A stretch of 64,000 nt of DNA. Origin: Hemicentrotus pulcherrimus. Its lineage: Eukaryota > Echinodermata > Echinoidea > Camarodonta > Strongylocentrotidae. This document shows, piece after piece, positions 12,471-25,095 of this stretch (its first letter is position 1; every line of letters begins with the position of its first letter). The notes under the pieces are model-generated. The model was given only the letters and a program-made list of their open reading frames with translations, made no database searches and was not told where the DNA came from. The DNA is taken from positions 179,210-243,209 of the forward strand of contig BEXV01000030.1 of NCBI GenBank assembly GCA_003118195.1, in the 5' to 3' direction. The position numbers and the translations under genes are program-made.

Positions 12471-15459
12471 GTAAGCTCATATCTGTTCAGCGCCAGAAGG
12501 GCGTTAACTCTGTGTTAAAGCATGTGAGTTAACCCCCTTCTGTTTTCATAACGGAGGATACAATCTCATTAAGGTTTAGCGTCCATATACCATGGATAAT
12601 GGGGGATACTGGCAATGTACAGTACTGTGGAAAATGGGGATGGGTGACCCGTATATCAAGGGCCATCGGATGATGAATGAAATACGACATATGGCCACTC
12701 GGACCCAGTAGTCTGTTGCTGATTTGACTGTATAACAAATTGATATCACTGAACAGAATAATGGCTTGGAACATCTGGCTACTTATGTTTGCTATGCTGG
12801 TCGAGTCTACAGGAAGAAAGATGGGAACAACATTTCAACCATTCATAATCAATTCAGAGATGTTGTACTTCAACGTATAAACAGTGTATTGTTAACAAAG
12901 GAATGTATTCCATTATATAGTCGAATGTAATTGGTATACATTTAATGGTTTTCATGATTTATGAATTTATGTCAGTAGTCAAAACAGCGGGTTGTGAAAA
13001 CATTATTTATTTATGGTAGCTTGTAATTACATATTTTAATTCACACAAATATTTAAAGAGGTAATTTTACAACTTTCAAATTCACTACTAATGTTTATGT
13101 ATATACAAGTAGGTATACATTTTGTAATGCTTTTGATATAGGGAAAAATACATTACTTACAATGAAAGACAACCTACTTTCACTTAACTGTTCTACAACT
13201 ACAAATTTCAATGGGCAGTAGAAAGTTATCTTTCCAAATGAGGCATTAGCATACTGCATCGATGCTGTGTTATACAAGTGTAAGAAGCCCAGCTTATTAT
13301 TTTCCTGCCCTCTCCTCCCTAACCAGCAATCTACCCTATCACACTTCGTAATCGTAGATGTTGATATGGTGGCGCTAATCCGTAGGGTGCAACCTTGTCC
13401 CTCTTTCCCTCACTGACTCGGCGTCGAATTAAAAGATGGTGAAGTTGTCCTGGGGCTAGTCGACATCTGAACCTAGCTTGTTTTCATTGCCAATCTCTGT
13501 GATTAGCTCCAGAAGGGTGTCATATAGACTGTCTCCATTACATACTAGTTGCTTGGCTTCCATTTCAGGCCATCTTTAACTCCTTTACTACCTAGGGAGC
13601 AGGGAGATCCTGTTGAAATGTTTGCTAATTCATTCAAAGAAATGGACTCGTGATCTTGACAAAATGTCAGCTCTTTCATTTAAAGAAATGGATTTGTGCG
13701 TAATGGGGAAAACACAAATGAAGAAAATGCAACAAAAAGTTTGACCTCTGGTATAGGTACTCTGAGTACAACATTTTTGATAATCATCACAAACTTCTGA
13801 GAGAAGTTGATTGCAAGCTAGCCTATTTAAAAATGACATACTCATAAATTTCCTGTTAAGCTGAAAACATCTTTCTCCACAATTTTGCACATAAGTTTGA
13901 CCAGTTTTGCAGTCATATCAAGAAACGGCCATTAAAAAGACGTAGGGCCAACATACTATTGTACAGCATCAGTATTTATGTGTCAGAGGTTATTTTCCCT
14001 AGGTTTTTCCTCATCTTCTATTACCAGTTATTTTTCTCTCTCTCTCTGAGCTCTCTTTGACTTCTGGTAATGTTCTAGTTTTGAATCATCCTCGCTTTTC
14101 CTTTCTATTCTTTGAACGGCTCTGGATGTGGGTGGAAAGATTATCTTGGCATCATCATTCATCTTTTCCTGTGCCCACGAGCCTGGGTAGAGGATGGATT
14201 TCCAGTTCATAGGCTCCTATGATGTGGGATTATGACATAAAATACACTTGACTTTTATCTCCATGGTTTGATCCCGGCTGATGTCTATTTTTGCACCTCT
14301 TTGACTGGATGCCATGTTGTTATTGGATTGCTGGAAAGTCATATCTATGTTTCTGGTGTGTTCACCAATGTCTCTCTTGGGTGCCCTCTCCCCCATTCCG
14401 TCTCCGATGTATATTTCTTTACTCCTCTTGTGATGTTCAGCTTTTATTTTCTTTTGCCATTTCCTCTACTTTTGTCTGTTCCACTGTCTTTTTAGCTCCT
14501 CACAGTATTTGTAGCCCTTGAAGTTTTCCTGAAATGGCTAAATGAAAGGCATTTTGTATTTCACACATTTCATCCTCAAGCATCAACTATGTATTTTTCT
14601 TTTTAAAAAGCCCCAAACACCTGCTCTTCTGTTTGTATGTCTGTAGGTCTGCCATCTCTTTTTTGCTTATATTCTTCATTTATTTCTAATGTCACATCTC
14701 TACCTCCTTAATTCTAGACTGTACTGCTTCATGGTTTATACTGCTCTCTTTGTTCAATGTGGACAGTCCCATTCCATCTTTAATTCTCACCACTCTGTAC
14801 TATACATTCTTCCTCCTCTCCACACCCCAGTCTTAAGATGGTTCTGCGGAAAGGAATTCCCAGATAATGATTACCAGCATGTTTGCCATTCATTGCAATC
14901 ACACAATCACACGTGATGCACATAACAGAACATGAGAGCCGCTCTCATTAGATGGTGGTAATGGTCACATACTTTGGAAAATGCGGTGGCATATCCAGAT
15001 CTATCTATTGATAGAGGGAGCTGTGCATCTTCTGCTTGCGGAGCAATGAAAGAAGAGGGACATGCACAGAGCAATTACTTGCTTGAACTAAGGGTGAACT
15101 CACCATAGATAGCATCCAAATTATGAAAGTATTAACACTTTCCGATTGGTTATATGATAATAGCCTTTAGAGTAGAACAGGTAAATAGTATGATTTCAGG
15201 ATGTTAGATTTCAGGATGGAGTTTGTAAAATATGGAATGGAATTCAAGAATGGAATATATGTAATAGCACAATAGTAGACATACTTAATTGATTTATGTC
15301 AAAGTGATTATTTAGAGGTTGATGTATTGATTCTATCATCTAATTAACTGCAGTACTATTTCTCAAACCATTACTTTCATTTGAAAGCTTTGCTACATTG
15401 CTATCTACCTTAGACAGCAGTTTAGATGATACATTTTCTATTTTCTTTGTTGAATCCAG
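12471..15459 (+). other. Intron (2989 bases)
   Basis: Bounded by GTAAGC at the donor and GAATCCAG at the acceptor. It contains ordinary AT-rich DNA and pyrimidine-rich stretches around 14.3-14.8 kb. I see no mobile element or RNA gene. Confidence 0.85.
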
Positions 15460-15604
15460 ATTATGTGACCTTGATGCGGAGGACCCACTCTCAGTCTTGG
15501 ACTCGGAACTACTCCAGAAGCTAGAGGCCATGGAAGGGAACCTGGACCTACCCATCCTTGATGAGGAGGACTGTCTAGATCGGGCTTATGAGATGGAGTA
15601 CGAG
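15460..15604 (+). CDS. PDZRN3: PDZRN exon: acidic linker between PDZ1 and PDZ2
   Basis: The acceptor is AATCCAG ending at 15459 and the donor is GAG|GTATGT after 15604. The first base completes the Gly codon left open by the previous exon, and the exon ends in phase 0. The 48 full codons encode an acidic segment: LCDLDAEDPLSVLDSELLQK, then a Leu/Glu-rich part ending in YEMEYE. In the vertebrate proteins the same place holds an acidic linker of similar character, with a run of Glu and Leu directly before PDZ2. The match is by composition, position and phase rather than by a strong motif. GC content and codon use look coding against the AT-rich surroundings. Confidence 0.9.
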
Positions 15605-16664
15605 GTATGTTTATTCTCATCAAAGATTCTCTCCATTCTCCTTTCTGATCACATCCTCCTATGTTTATCCTTTCTTGTACATGATGATGTGTTCTTGCAT
15701 GTAAGGGAAATTTGGAAGTATACAAGCATAAACCCACTTTAAGATTCTAGGAAGAAAATACCAAGGCACGGATGTGTGAGTCACGGCGTTTAGAGTGTGA
15801 GTACAGATGTAAAAGCCTCTTGGAAACATACTACTGTATATATAAGCTCTCAGTTAGAATTCTAATTTTGCTTTAAGTGTTAAAAATGTTGGTTTTATTG
15901 CAATCACTTAGGTGTCTTTAGATTGGAAAGTAAAACTAACTAGTTTATTCGTGAAGAATTGCTGCCTTATCAGTTGATTCTGAGCATAAGAATTGTTCAG
16001 TCAAGAAATCAAATATTTGTAAGTGATTGTTCCACATTCCAATAAATCGTAGGAAGGTTTAAGCAATGAAATTGTCCTTTTTTATGTATCGGCATTGCCG
16101 ATTTTTTGATAAATGTTTGCGCTTGTTATATGTTCTCTAAAGGAGCGCATCACTCTACAAAGTGGCTATAAAGGATGAATGGCTCCCATAAGAGGGCTAA
16201 AAGGCCCCTTTGAAATGAACCATAATGGGTGCACTCTGTGATCTATTTATGGGATAATGAGACTCATTACCACATCACAGGGCCGCTGGAGTGAAATCCT
16301 GGTCCCCCTAGTCTGGCACTCGTGACAGTCTAGACTAAGTGCTGCATCATTTAAACAATCAATAAAACCATTTTGCAATCACTTTCAAATCCCATAGACT
16401 CACTGTTAACACACACCGCTCATCATAAAAATAGATGCCATACTGTCTTTTATTGGAGCTCCCCTGGTGGTTAAATACCTTGAGAGTTGTGTCGATATCA
16501 AGATAGAAAATTTAGTAGAGTTTAAAGATTACTTATGCTTTCTGTAGATCAATATACATAGTTTTAACAGCTAGGAATGAAATGGATGATGTATGAAAAT
16601 GTAGAATGTGTATGAACTTGATGTGCATGTGTCATAGTGTTTTCTTGATGTTTAAATCTCCCTT

Positions 16665-16755
16665 CTGTCTGTCTGTCTGTCTGCCTGCCTGACTGTCTCT
16701 GTTTTCTCTCTCTCTCTATCTCTCTCTCTCTCTCTCCCTCTCTCTCTCTCTCTCT
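16665..16755. repeat. (CTGT)n / (CT)n compound microsatellite
   Basis: CTGT tetranucleotide units pass into CTGC units and then a long CT dinucleotide run. Confidence 0.95.
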
Positions 16756-17200
16756 GCCAATCTCCATCAGTCTTTCTCTTTTCCTTTTGCACTGTATAAC
16801 TATATCTGTAGTTCCTCTCTTGCTAACACCCTCTGTCTCACCATTTTATTCCTCCCTGTTTTGAACTCCTTTGTATCTTTGAAGATAGAGATCCAGAGCA
16901 ACTATCCATGTAATTTCCACCTGCCTATGATTCTATCCGAAACATGGGGGTAACACCTTACCTTTCTGAACCCCGAACAAAATGCTCCCTTGATTTTCTT
17001 TATACCTCTGCCTCTGATCCACGTTTCTATGAAATTGTCCTCCGTTTAATATCTTGGAGTTGTCTTTCATCCCGTGTGGACAGAGGGTTAGAGCCGAGAT
17101 GAAAAGCAAGGGATAAATAACACAAGTATATTGGATTTCTAAGTAAGCAAGAAGGTGTCCGTGGTTGAAATCAATGCATCAAGCTACTCAGCCTACTCCC

Positions 17201-17203
<3 letters not shown>

Positions 17204-17252
<49 letters not shown>

Positions 17253-17372
17253 CCCTCCCTTCCTCCCTCTCGCTCCCTCCCTTCCTCCCTCTCTCCCTCC
17301 CTCTTATCGCCTCCCTCTCTCCCTCTCACCCTCCCTCCTTCCCTCTCTTCCTCCTCTTCTCTTTCCCCTCTT
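17204..17372. repeat. (CT)n and CTCCCTCCCTTC minisatellite tract
   Basis: A pure CT run of more than 40 bases is followed by pyrimidine-only repeats of CCCTCC and CCCTTC type. The apparent Ser/Leu-rich reading frames across it are artefacts of the repeat. Confidence 0.95.
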
Positions 17373-18810
17373 TTTTATCTCTCTGTAGCAAAAGTTGTTT
17401 TTATTGCTGATGTTTCATGTTAAGCACAATAGTCATATGTGCATAGTGCAAGCGCTCCTGTCTTTGTATTCCAATATTAATATGGAATTGCATTTCAGTG
17501 TGCAGCTTCCATGATGATATATCAAGTTATGTGAGGTATGCAAAATCTATCAACAACAAGAATGGTTTAAATATATATTTCCAATGTCTATTGTCGTTGA
17601 TATTTGCAAGCTATTTATCTAAGCAGATAAGGTAATTTATAGTGTCACATGATATGGCTGGAAAATAGTATTAATCAGGAGAATGATATATGGTGTCCAT
17701 TTTTAATCAAATAAGTTTGTAAACTGATTCCTATTTATCTGTGCAGTTTTATACAAACAGGTTAACAGATATCCTTATCACAGAAGGAACAAGTATTATT
17801 CCTTTCTAAATCTAAAGTTAAAGCATTATAGACATGTTTTATAATTGAATATTATCATGCCTTACATGATAAGATAAGAACCTTCTGCTTCTATTGAAAT
17901 AAGATTAATATTTATATCACTCAATAGTGAAAAGAAAGTGAAAATAGATATACCACTGTTTTGCTCTTGTAAAGTGTTGTGTATTGACATTGTATGTGAG
18001 AGGAGGGAGGAGAGGGATAGGTGAGGAGAGGAGAGGGATAGGGTATGCAGTCGTATTGATCAGATAAGCGGGCAGGTGGATCCCTTACCTGACCCACAAA
18101 CCAAAGGATTAAGGTTAAGAAGGATGAAAGCTGCATAAGAACATTGAATTGAGGTAGCCTAAATGAAACAAGTGTAGGAAGCCTGAGACGAGTGTAGGTT
18201 TTAATGTCTGAGTGGTTATATGCAAGTGCTTATTGATTGGCTAGATAGGTTATAAAGAGAATTGCCCAAATAGTTGAATATTTGATCCAAAAAATGGAGG
18301 AGTGAATTCTTTATATAGTTTGAAAGAATTCATGCATTATCTAACAAGTTTTCTCAGTGAAAAAAGCTTGATGGCTATTACTGTAGATTATTAAAAGGTG
18401 CAAAATCAAAATTGCTATATGTTACTAAAAAGAATTTTACCGTCTAAAAGTATATCTCAATTGTCAGATTTAGAGCTAAAATACATCTTTTGGATTATTA
18501 ATCCAATCCTAATCCTGGTCTTTTGGGATCCAACTTCACTCAGAAGAACGTAGGTGGTGATTGATAACAAAAGACAGCCAGGATTCTTTGGGAGCTAAGG
18601 GCATAGGATCTTTTTTTTCAATCTGCGGATTTGGGGAGGATTTGAAGATTTGTCTCTAGTCTCAATCATCACCTTGGCAACAACCGTGGATACTCATTTC
18701 AATTTTGCAACTGTTTCTATTGTTCTGCTTATGTTATTTTATTAATGAACTCTATAAAAAAGTATGAAAAAAACCAACAATAATGAAATGATGAGGATAA
18801 AGCTAATTAG

Positions 18811-19160
18811 TAGAGGTGTTGTGGTCAAGAGGATATGTCATCGGGTTGTGGATCACAAGTTCCGCGATTCAAGTCCCCGCCACGGCTCTAATGTCCTTTG
18901 GCAAGACATTGATCTACATTTGCTGCTCTCCACCCAGGTGTTAAATGGGTACCTGGTAGGATGCGAAAGTTAATGTGGTTGGATAAGCAAGTGGCGCTTG
19001 TAAAATGGTGACTGGCTGGAATGCTCCCCAGGGAGTGGAAAATGTGCATACATTGTGTTGCAGGAAAGCCTGAATCCGATGACCGGGGTAAAAATATGTG
19101 CTACACCTAGCAACAAAGTATTAGGCGCATTATAAATGTGAGCAATTATTATTATTATTA
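18811..19160 (+). mobile_element. tRNA-derived SINE with ATT-repeat tail
   Basis: The 5' end has an A-box-like GTGGTCAAGAGG and a B-box-like GATTCAAGTCC about 50 bases later, the spacing of a polymerase III tRNA promoter. A roughly 230-base body follows, with the segment CACCCAGGTGTTAAATGGGT, and the copy ends in (ATT)n at 19145-19160. The body type is one I associate with tRNA SINEs of sea urchins and related invertebrates. The copy is diverged, lies in the sense direction of the gene within an intron, and is not expected to encode a tRNA. Confidence 0.8.
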
Positions 19161-19704
19161 GATATATTACAAGCAATCCAGTGAGTCCAACACTTTTGCT
19201 GCATAATTGCTTTGAACAGAACTTATATATCACTTGCATGAAGTGTCATGTTTGCAATGATGCATGGACATATTTGGACCTAAATTTGTGTTGTGTCAAT
19301 CTCTAACAATTAGTTGATGGATTACTTCAGAGTGAATTGTAATTTCCTGTGGGTTATGAAATTGCATGATTGCTTTCAAAGGGAGAAGGAATTTAGCAGG
19401 AAAAGAGTTGATGTTTCATGAAAAACGTCACTAGACTTTTGATTTGGAAAATTGTGAAATGTCAAGGGGAACAGAGTAAACTGCAGAACTGAAAATGAAT
19501 ATTTTTAGGTTGTAAAATCGTCATGACACAAAATTGTCCTGACACAAAATTGTCCTAACTGCTTGTAGGTGTCATAAAGGCTTGGAAGCTTAAAAAGTTG
19601 CCTTTCATCAATAGTTCTTTGTAAATAGATTTGATAACTATTGTTTAGAGCATATTATCTAAAAGTAGGTAACTGATATATTATGCTTTTTTTTATTAAC
19701 CACT

Positions 19705-19737
19705 ATCTCTCTCTGTCTCTCTCTCTCTCTCTCTCTC
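19705..19737 (+). repeat. (CT)n microsatellite acting as the polypyrimidine tract
   Basis: A CT run with one TG interruption ends seven bases before the CACTACAG acceptor of the first PDZ2 exon. No other polypyrimidine tract is present, so the microsatellite appears to serve as that splicing signal. Confidence 0.85.
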
Positions 19738-19744
19738 ACTACAG

Positions 19745-19837
19745 GATATTGTTTTGAAGCGTTCTAATACAAAGGAGAAGCTAGGACTGACGCTGTGTTA
19801 CGGCTCAGAAGAGGATTCTGGTATCTTTATAAGTGAG
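19745..19837 (+). CDS. PDZRN3: PDZRN exon: first part of PDZ2
   Basis: The acceptor is CACTACAG ending at 19744 and the donor is GAG|GTGAGT after 19837. The exon is 31 codons long, phase 0 at both ends. It encodes DIVLKRSNTKEKLGLTLCYG followed by SEEDSGIFISE. KLGLTL is the carboxylate-binding loop of a PDZ domain (the GLGF-type loop with GLTL), and GIFISE is the following strand. The loop, the acidic insert and the strand all match PDZ2 of vertebrate PDZRN3/4, which also has a Cys-Tyr after the loop. The exon lies between the acidic linker exon and the exon with the middle of PDZ2. Confidence 0.95.
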
Positions 19838-21811
19838 GTGAGTTTCAAAACGGTGCTGGAAAGTTCTTGCAGTCATTTTAATTACATTTGTGGATTGTTT
19901 TATCACAGAGAGAGATTAGGCTAGAAACAGTCTAAGTTTTTAGAAATAAGATGTCGGGAATGTTCACTCCTTGGAAGTACTCTTCGCACCATTCTCAAAA
20001 ATTATTATGACAAGTATTAGTTATTTTTAAAAATTGATATATTGGGGCTTTGAGAGGGGGGAAACAATCCAGGCATATCATTTTGAGAATCAGAATTACA
20101 GTGCAATACTAATTTAACTTCATCTGAAATTCATGAAATGATCAAATTGCTCATAATTATGATCTCTTAGTGTATTTGTTGGAAACTTTTTTCTTCAATG
20201 AATACCTGAAGTACTTTCATTATCGTTCCCTGAGAAGTTGTAATTCCATTTCCCACACATCCGTTCCACAATGGGAAGCACCCCCTCCCATGCTCTGTAG
20301 GCTGCAGAGGAAGTAGGACAGCATGGATAAAGTCATTCTAAGCCCTGCTGTTGGCCTCCTGTACGAAGCAAGCAAGACCTTGAACTTGTCTCTGACAGGC
20401 AGGTAGGCAGGCGCAGCCAGCAGTCTGGGCAGTCAGTCGTGCTCAGAGTAGCATGAATATAGGACATCGCCATGGTAAAAGGAGAGAGAGAGGGGAAATG
20501 TAGGGAATTAAGACAGGAAGTCCATCTTTCATCGGGTCGCTCAAGCTTGACCAATAATGCTCACATGGAGCAGGAGAGGGATGGAAAGGCTGTAACAATT
20601 TGACAAACCTTATCGTTTCCGTGGTTGTATGTCTCATGTTTGTTAGTTTCTTGCAGGATGTAAGTGCCATTTTGTAAAGGTCATCTTGTTGGATAACAAG
20701 CAATCAAGATGTGATTGAAAAAGAAATGTAAGGGTTTCTTCTTTGATTTTCTCCAGTAAGCAATCAGCAATTGTTGTCACGCTTTATCTTTAGCTAAAGG
20801 TCATCAAAGTCTCACTTTTATTGTATGTTCATAATAAAGTTTGTGCACAAGGATACAGTATGCACTTAAGGTTGCTTTGTTGGTGTAAATATATAGCATC
20901 TGCCTTACTAATTTCAATCTTCTAGAAATCAGTTTTCTGAGTGCAGAAACTCTCTGAAACCTGCCACATTATTGATATTTCTTGAGCATCCAAAATGGCA
21001 GAATATCCCTCTACACATTGATCACAGCTATAGAGCCCTCATATCCTTGTTTGAAAATGGCTATTGTTGTCCACATCCTAATTGATTTCTGATAAGTCAG
21101 AACACTTCCAATGGAGGAATATTCTTTTTGATTCATCAAATCGTTAATCTTGACATTTATTGCAGTACAAATTCATCTATGGTAGGTAAAACATTTTAAA
21201 TTATGATCCCAGATGATGCTTATCTAAATCCAAGTATTCATAGCGGTGGAGCTCAAACTGAGGTATTTGCCTTGTGTAGGATACCACTGAATACAGAATA
21301 TCTGAAATTAGGTGATTAAATTGATGCCGTGGGGAAATTTCCAGACAAACATGAGTGCATTTGTAATTGATCAAATTATACTTCCAATAAATACAAATGT
21401 TATTTTCAATGACAATAAATTTCTTTCCACTTAGGTACAATTTATGAGATGTAGAAAAGTGCAAGACAATTTAGACACTTCTCTAAAGAGTAGAAAGCAA
21501 TTTCCATCTTTTTTTGTGACACTCCAGGGTTAGTGTAGATTTGCTAAACAAATGAGATAAAACCTTGATCAAAGTACACCTGACATGCGTTCTGCTACAT
21601 CATTTCATACCTGACTTCCTTGTTTAATTAGCATTTTATCTATTTTCTCTCGGAGGTTTTGATGACGGGGTGTCAAAGTCATTACTCTGTACTTGCAATC
21701 AACTCCGATGTGAATTCCATGCGCGATTCGGCTTCTTTCAGCATTCTCCACATCGTCTTGTCACAATCTCAAGATATTCCCTCCTCTTCTTCCATTTTTC
21801 CTAGATTGGAA

Positions 21812-21823
21812 GGGGGGGGGGGG
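21812..21823. repeat. Poly-G run (12 bases)
   Basis: A homopolymer tract, prone to length error in sequencing. Confidence 0.95.
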
Positions 21824-23765
21824 TTTGCCGAGCTAGGTTATCTTGTATACATCATGCATTTTGATGCAAGAATGATGGCAGCACTTTTTTCATCAAGGCA
21901 ATCTTATTGTCTGCTTGCCATATCAAATATGAGCTACATGACTTTTCTCTTCCACGTCTAACAAATACATATATTCTTAAAAGTGGGTATATGTCTTTGA
22001 TCTATATATGGCTATGTACTTTGATCTTTGTCATATGGTTGAGGTCTGATTCGTTGCAAATGAAGAATGTGTTAGTACCCTGCTTTCTGTATCAACATTC
22101 TTGCTGTGTAGTTCCTTGCTTGTAACTCCTGAAATATAACTGACAAAATATGATATATCTCTTGGGAAATATTGGCATTTTTTTAATTGACTACACTGGA
22201 TAGTGACTATTCCCTACCAAAAGGAGAGTTAAAAGTAAGAAGTAAAAATCTAAGTTTGGTAACAATATCTTGAGATGGAAAGGAAAGTTCACAAATTAAA
22301 CATCGTATCAATATCATCTCCTACGTATGTCTTCTTTTGCTGACTTGGTTCTTTTCCCTATTTCAGTTACTGCTTTCCTTAATTCCATATACCTTGCTTC
22401 ATCTTATGCTATCTTCACTTAATCTTTACTATCTCTCCCTTTTTCAATCTCACCATTTCCCCCTATCCCGTTCTGTTTGCCCCTCTCCTTAGGCCTTCTC
22501 TTCTGACTCGATGAGTGTTTATTCAAATCTCCTCTGGTGCTTAATCCCAAAGTGCACTCTTTTTTACTTCTTCTCTTTTCCACCCTTGAGGCCTTTAACA
22601 CATCCAAAATCGGCTCCTTCTGCATATCTTATTCATCACATCATATGACGTATAGGCCTACACACATAAGAGGCTACACAGAAGAGACACCTTGTTTTCC
22701 TTGTTCTCCTTAACATTGAATGATTTCGAACTATTTTTTAATTTTAGGAATGGGTCAGTTTAAAAAAAAAAGAAGAACATTGCCCTTGAGATGGAAATGT
22801 GCAGTTTCTTCGTTAATAGGTAGAAGAAAGAAGAAGAAAGAAAAAGCAAGAAGAATAGAAGCTGGGTCAGGGAGGATGTGAAAGCACCTGGTCAGTTCTT
22901 AATCAGATACAACATCCTCAATGAAAATGGGTTAATGAGAATATATAGTAATTATGGAATTATTTATCACTGCTGGGTTTGTGGAAATTATAGCCTTGTG
23001 CATATAGGTGTACCCATTCAGTGCTGTGGGAAAGCAACTGTGATAGCCTTCCAGAATATAAACAATAATTGTCATTTATAACCTGGGTGCAAAACAGAGC
23101 AAGGTCTTTATCAGCTTTCAAGAACTGTGGCACAAGGTAACTTGGTGACAAAGCATTTCCTCATCACTGCATTAAACATTAGACAAATATTCTTGGTCAT
23201 ATGTTAGACATATGTTTTTGAAGGAGATTTTTAAAAGAAATATATGAAATATTGCAAGTTTGATATAATTGCTTCAAATTTAAATTTCCAGTCATTTATT
23301 GCATTCAAATCTTTGGAAAGACATTTGAAAAATTCATTTCCCCTAACATTATTGAACATGGAACAGCTATTTGAAATGGAAGAACTACAAGTATTTCTAA
23401 TTAAATGCATCTTTGAAGGGCTATGAACTTCCTGCGTTCTTGAAGTATCACTAACAGCATATATTAGATTTCCCTACCTAATCACTGAGTAATTGAAGAT
23501 TCAGGACCTTGAAATTTGGGTCAAGTTCCATCACTAATTCATTTGGTTTTCATTTAAAACTAATCTTGCTCTTCCTTTCGCAGAACATATAAACTGCATA
23601 TACGTATTCTAAGTGATTTTGTATGGTTACATAAATTATTTTTGGTTTATTTTCTTTCTTCCCTCTTTTAGTTTATCTTTATTTATTTGTTTTCTGTCTC
23701 TTTCACCTTCATGCTTTTCTATTGTATTTTTTCCTGTGTTATTTTGGTTTCTCTTCTCTCACATC

Positions 23766-23929
23766 TCCCCCTCTTTCTCTCTCTCTCTCTCTCTCTGTCT
23801 GTCCTCGTTTTATCCATCTCTTGCCCCCCACCCATCTCTTTCTCTCTCTCTCTCTCTCTGTCCTCGTTTTATCCATCTCCTCTTGCCCCCCCCCACCTCT
23901 CTCTTTCTCTCTCTTTCTCTCTCTCTCTT
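23766..23929. repeat. CT microsatellite with an internal duplicated unit of about 75 bases
   Basis: The phrase GTCCTCGTTTTATCCATCTC occurs twice, each copy followed by TTGCC, a C run and a CT run. This indicates a tandem duplication of a unit of about 75 bases within the microsatellite. Confidence 0.9.
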
Positions 23930-24979
23930 GCCCTGATGCTATCATCTTCTCGCCGTGTTCCCTTCTAAGATTCCTATTTTGGGCGAACGCAATCCCCGCT
24001 GATCAGATAAGTAAATATTGTATCGAATATTGCAAACAGGTGAAAGTTGTAATACTCATGGCTCTCATCTCCCAGGAATCGTATCGCTTGTGTGTTTACG
24101 CAGCCCTAGCCTGCCGATCCCCTGCCCTGATTGACGATAGGCCCCTACCCCAGTGCATCGCACCTTTCCTTCCTCGTGTGTATTCCGATTGCTTGATTCC
24201 AGTGCAAATATCAAAGATCATGAAGTGATGCAAAAGTTTGAACTAGGCAAGCACTGCCCAAGCAAAGGGTTAATTAGCCTGTCATTCACTGGCGACGGTG
24301 GGTAAATATATGGGTCTTGATTAAAGAACAAGACTGGGGTCATGAGGTCAATACAGTGGCAACATTTCAGTGAATGTTATCCAGAATGTCGCTTCGGACA
24401 GGGTGACAGCTCCATGTATGTAGAAAATAAACCTTATATCAGAATTGTCTGTGTATTTGGTGCTATACATCCCAACATTACCTTTGTCATTAATGTCAAA
24501 TGTGTTTTGTTGTAACGAAAGTCCATTCTTATAATCATGTAGTGAGTAGCAGTGAAAACAGTAGGCAAGAGCATATAGATATCCAGCTCTGGAAAGCTTC
24601 AGAATGGCTCTGATATTCTAATAAAAAAGTGTTTTGATGGTGAATAGATTTCATTTTGCATTGGGCAAACCCAAAATGATCCTGTAAACAACAATGTATT
24701 TTTAACTGTGGTGGGTAGTCGGGAATTCAGGAGCTATTTGATGTCTATCCTGCAGTGTGTCCACATCAGCAGTAGATAGGTCTGTCTGGTGCAGCATTTA
24801 TATTTTGTTTTTACAATACCTATTCAAACTAGTTCAACATGAAGGACACATGATGGTATACATGTAACCCATTACTAATGGAAGGGGAGGGTCCTGTATT
24901 AAGTCTGTTGGAATGATAGAATTTAGTTGATAAAAGGTTCATGGATAGTCCATCCTTATGCTGCATCCCTGGGTTTTCT

Positions 24980-25095
24980 TTTCTCTCTCCCTCTCACTCT
25001 CTCTCACTCTCATTTTCAGTCACTCTATCTACCCCCCCCCTTCTCTCTCCTTCCCTTTCTCTCTATCTTTCTCTCTTTCTCTCTCCCCTCTCCAT
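24980..25095. repeat. CT-rich low-complexity tract
   Basis: Irregular CTCT and CTTT repeats with a C run near 25032-25040. Confidence 0.9.

Larger units (their letters stand above)
15605..19744 (+). other. Intron (4140 bases) with microsatellites and a SINE
   Basis: Bounded by GTATGT and CACTACAG. It holds a CTGT/CT microsatellite (16665-16755), a CT/CCCTCC tract (17204-17372), a homeodomain-like palindrome (16255-16269) and a tRNA-derived SINE (18811-19160). A CT run (19705-19737) is directly joined to the acceptor. The rest shows nothing recognisable. Confidence 0.85.

Noticed and set aside
23722..24228. 168-codon open frame on the + strand
   Set aside because: Its first half is translated CT microsatellite (Ser/Leu/Pro), and the rest has no family resemblance.
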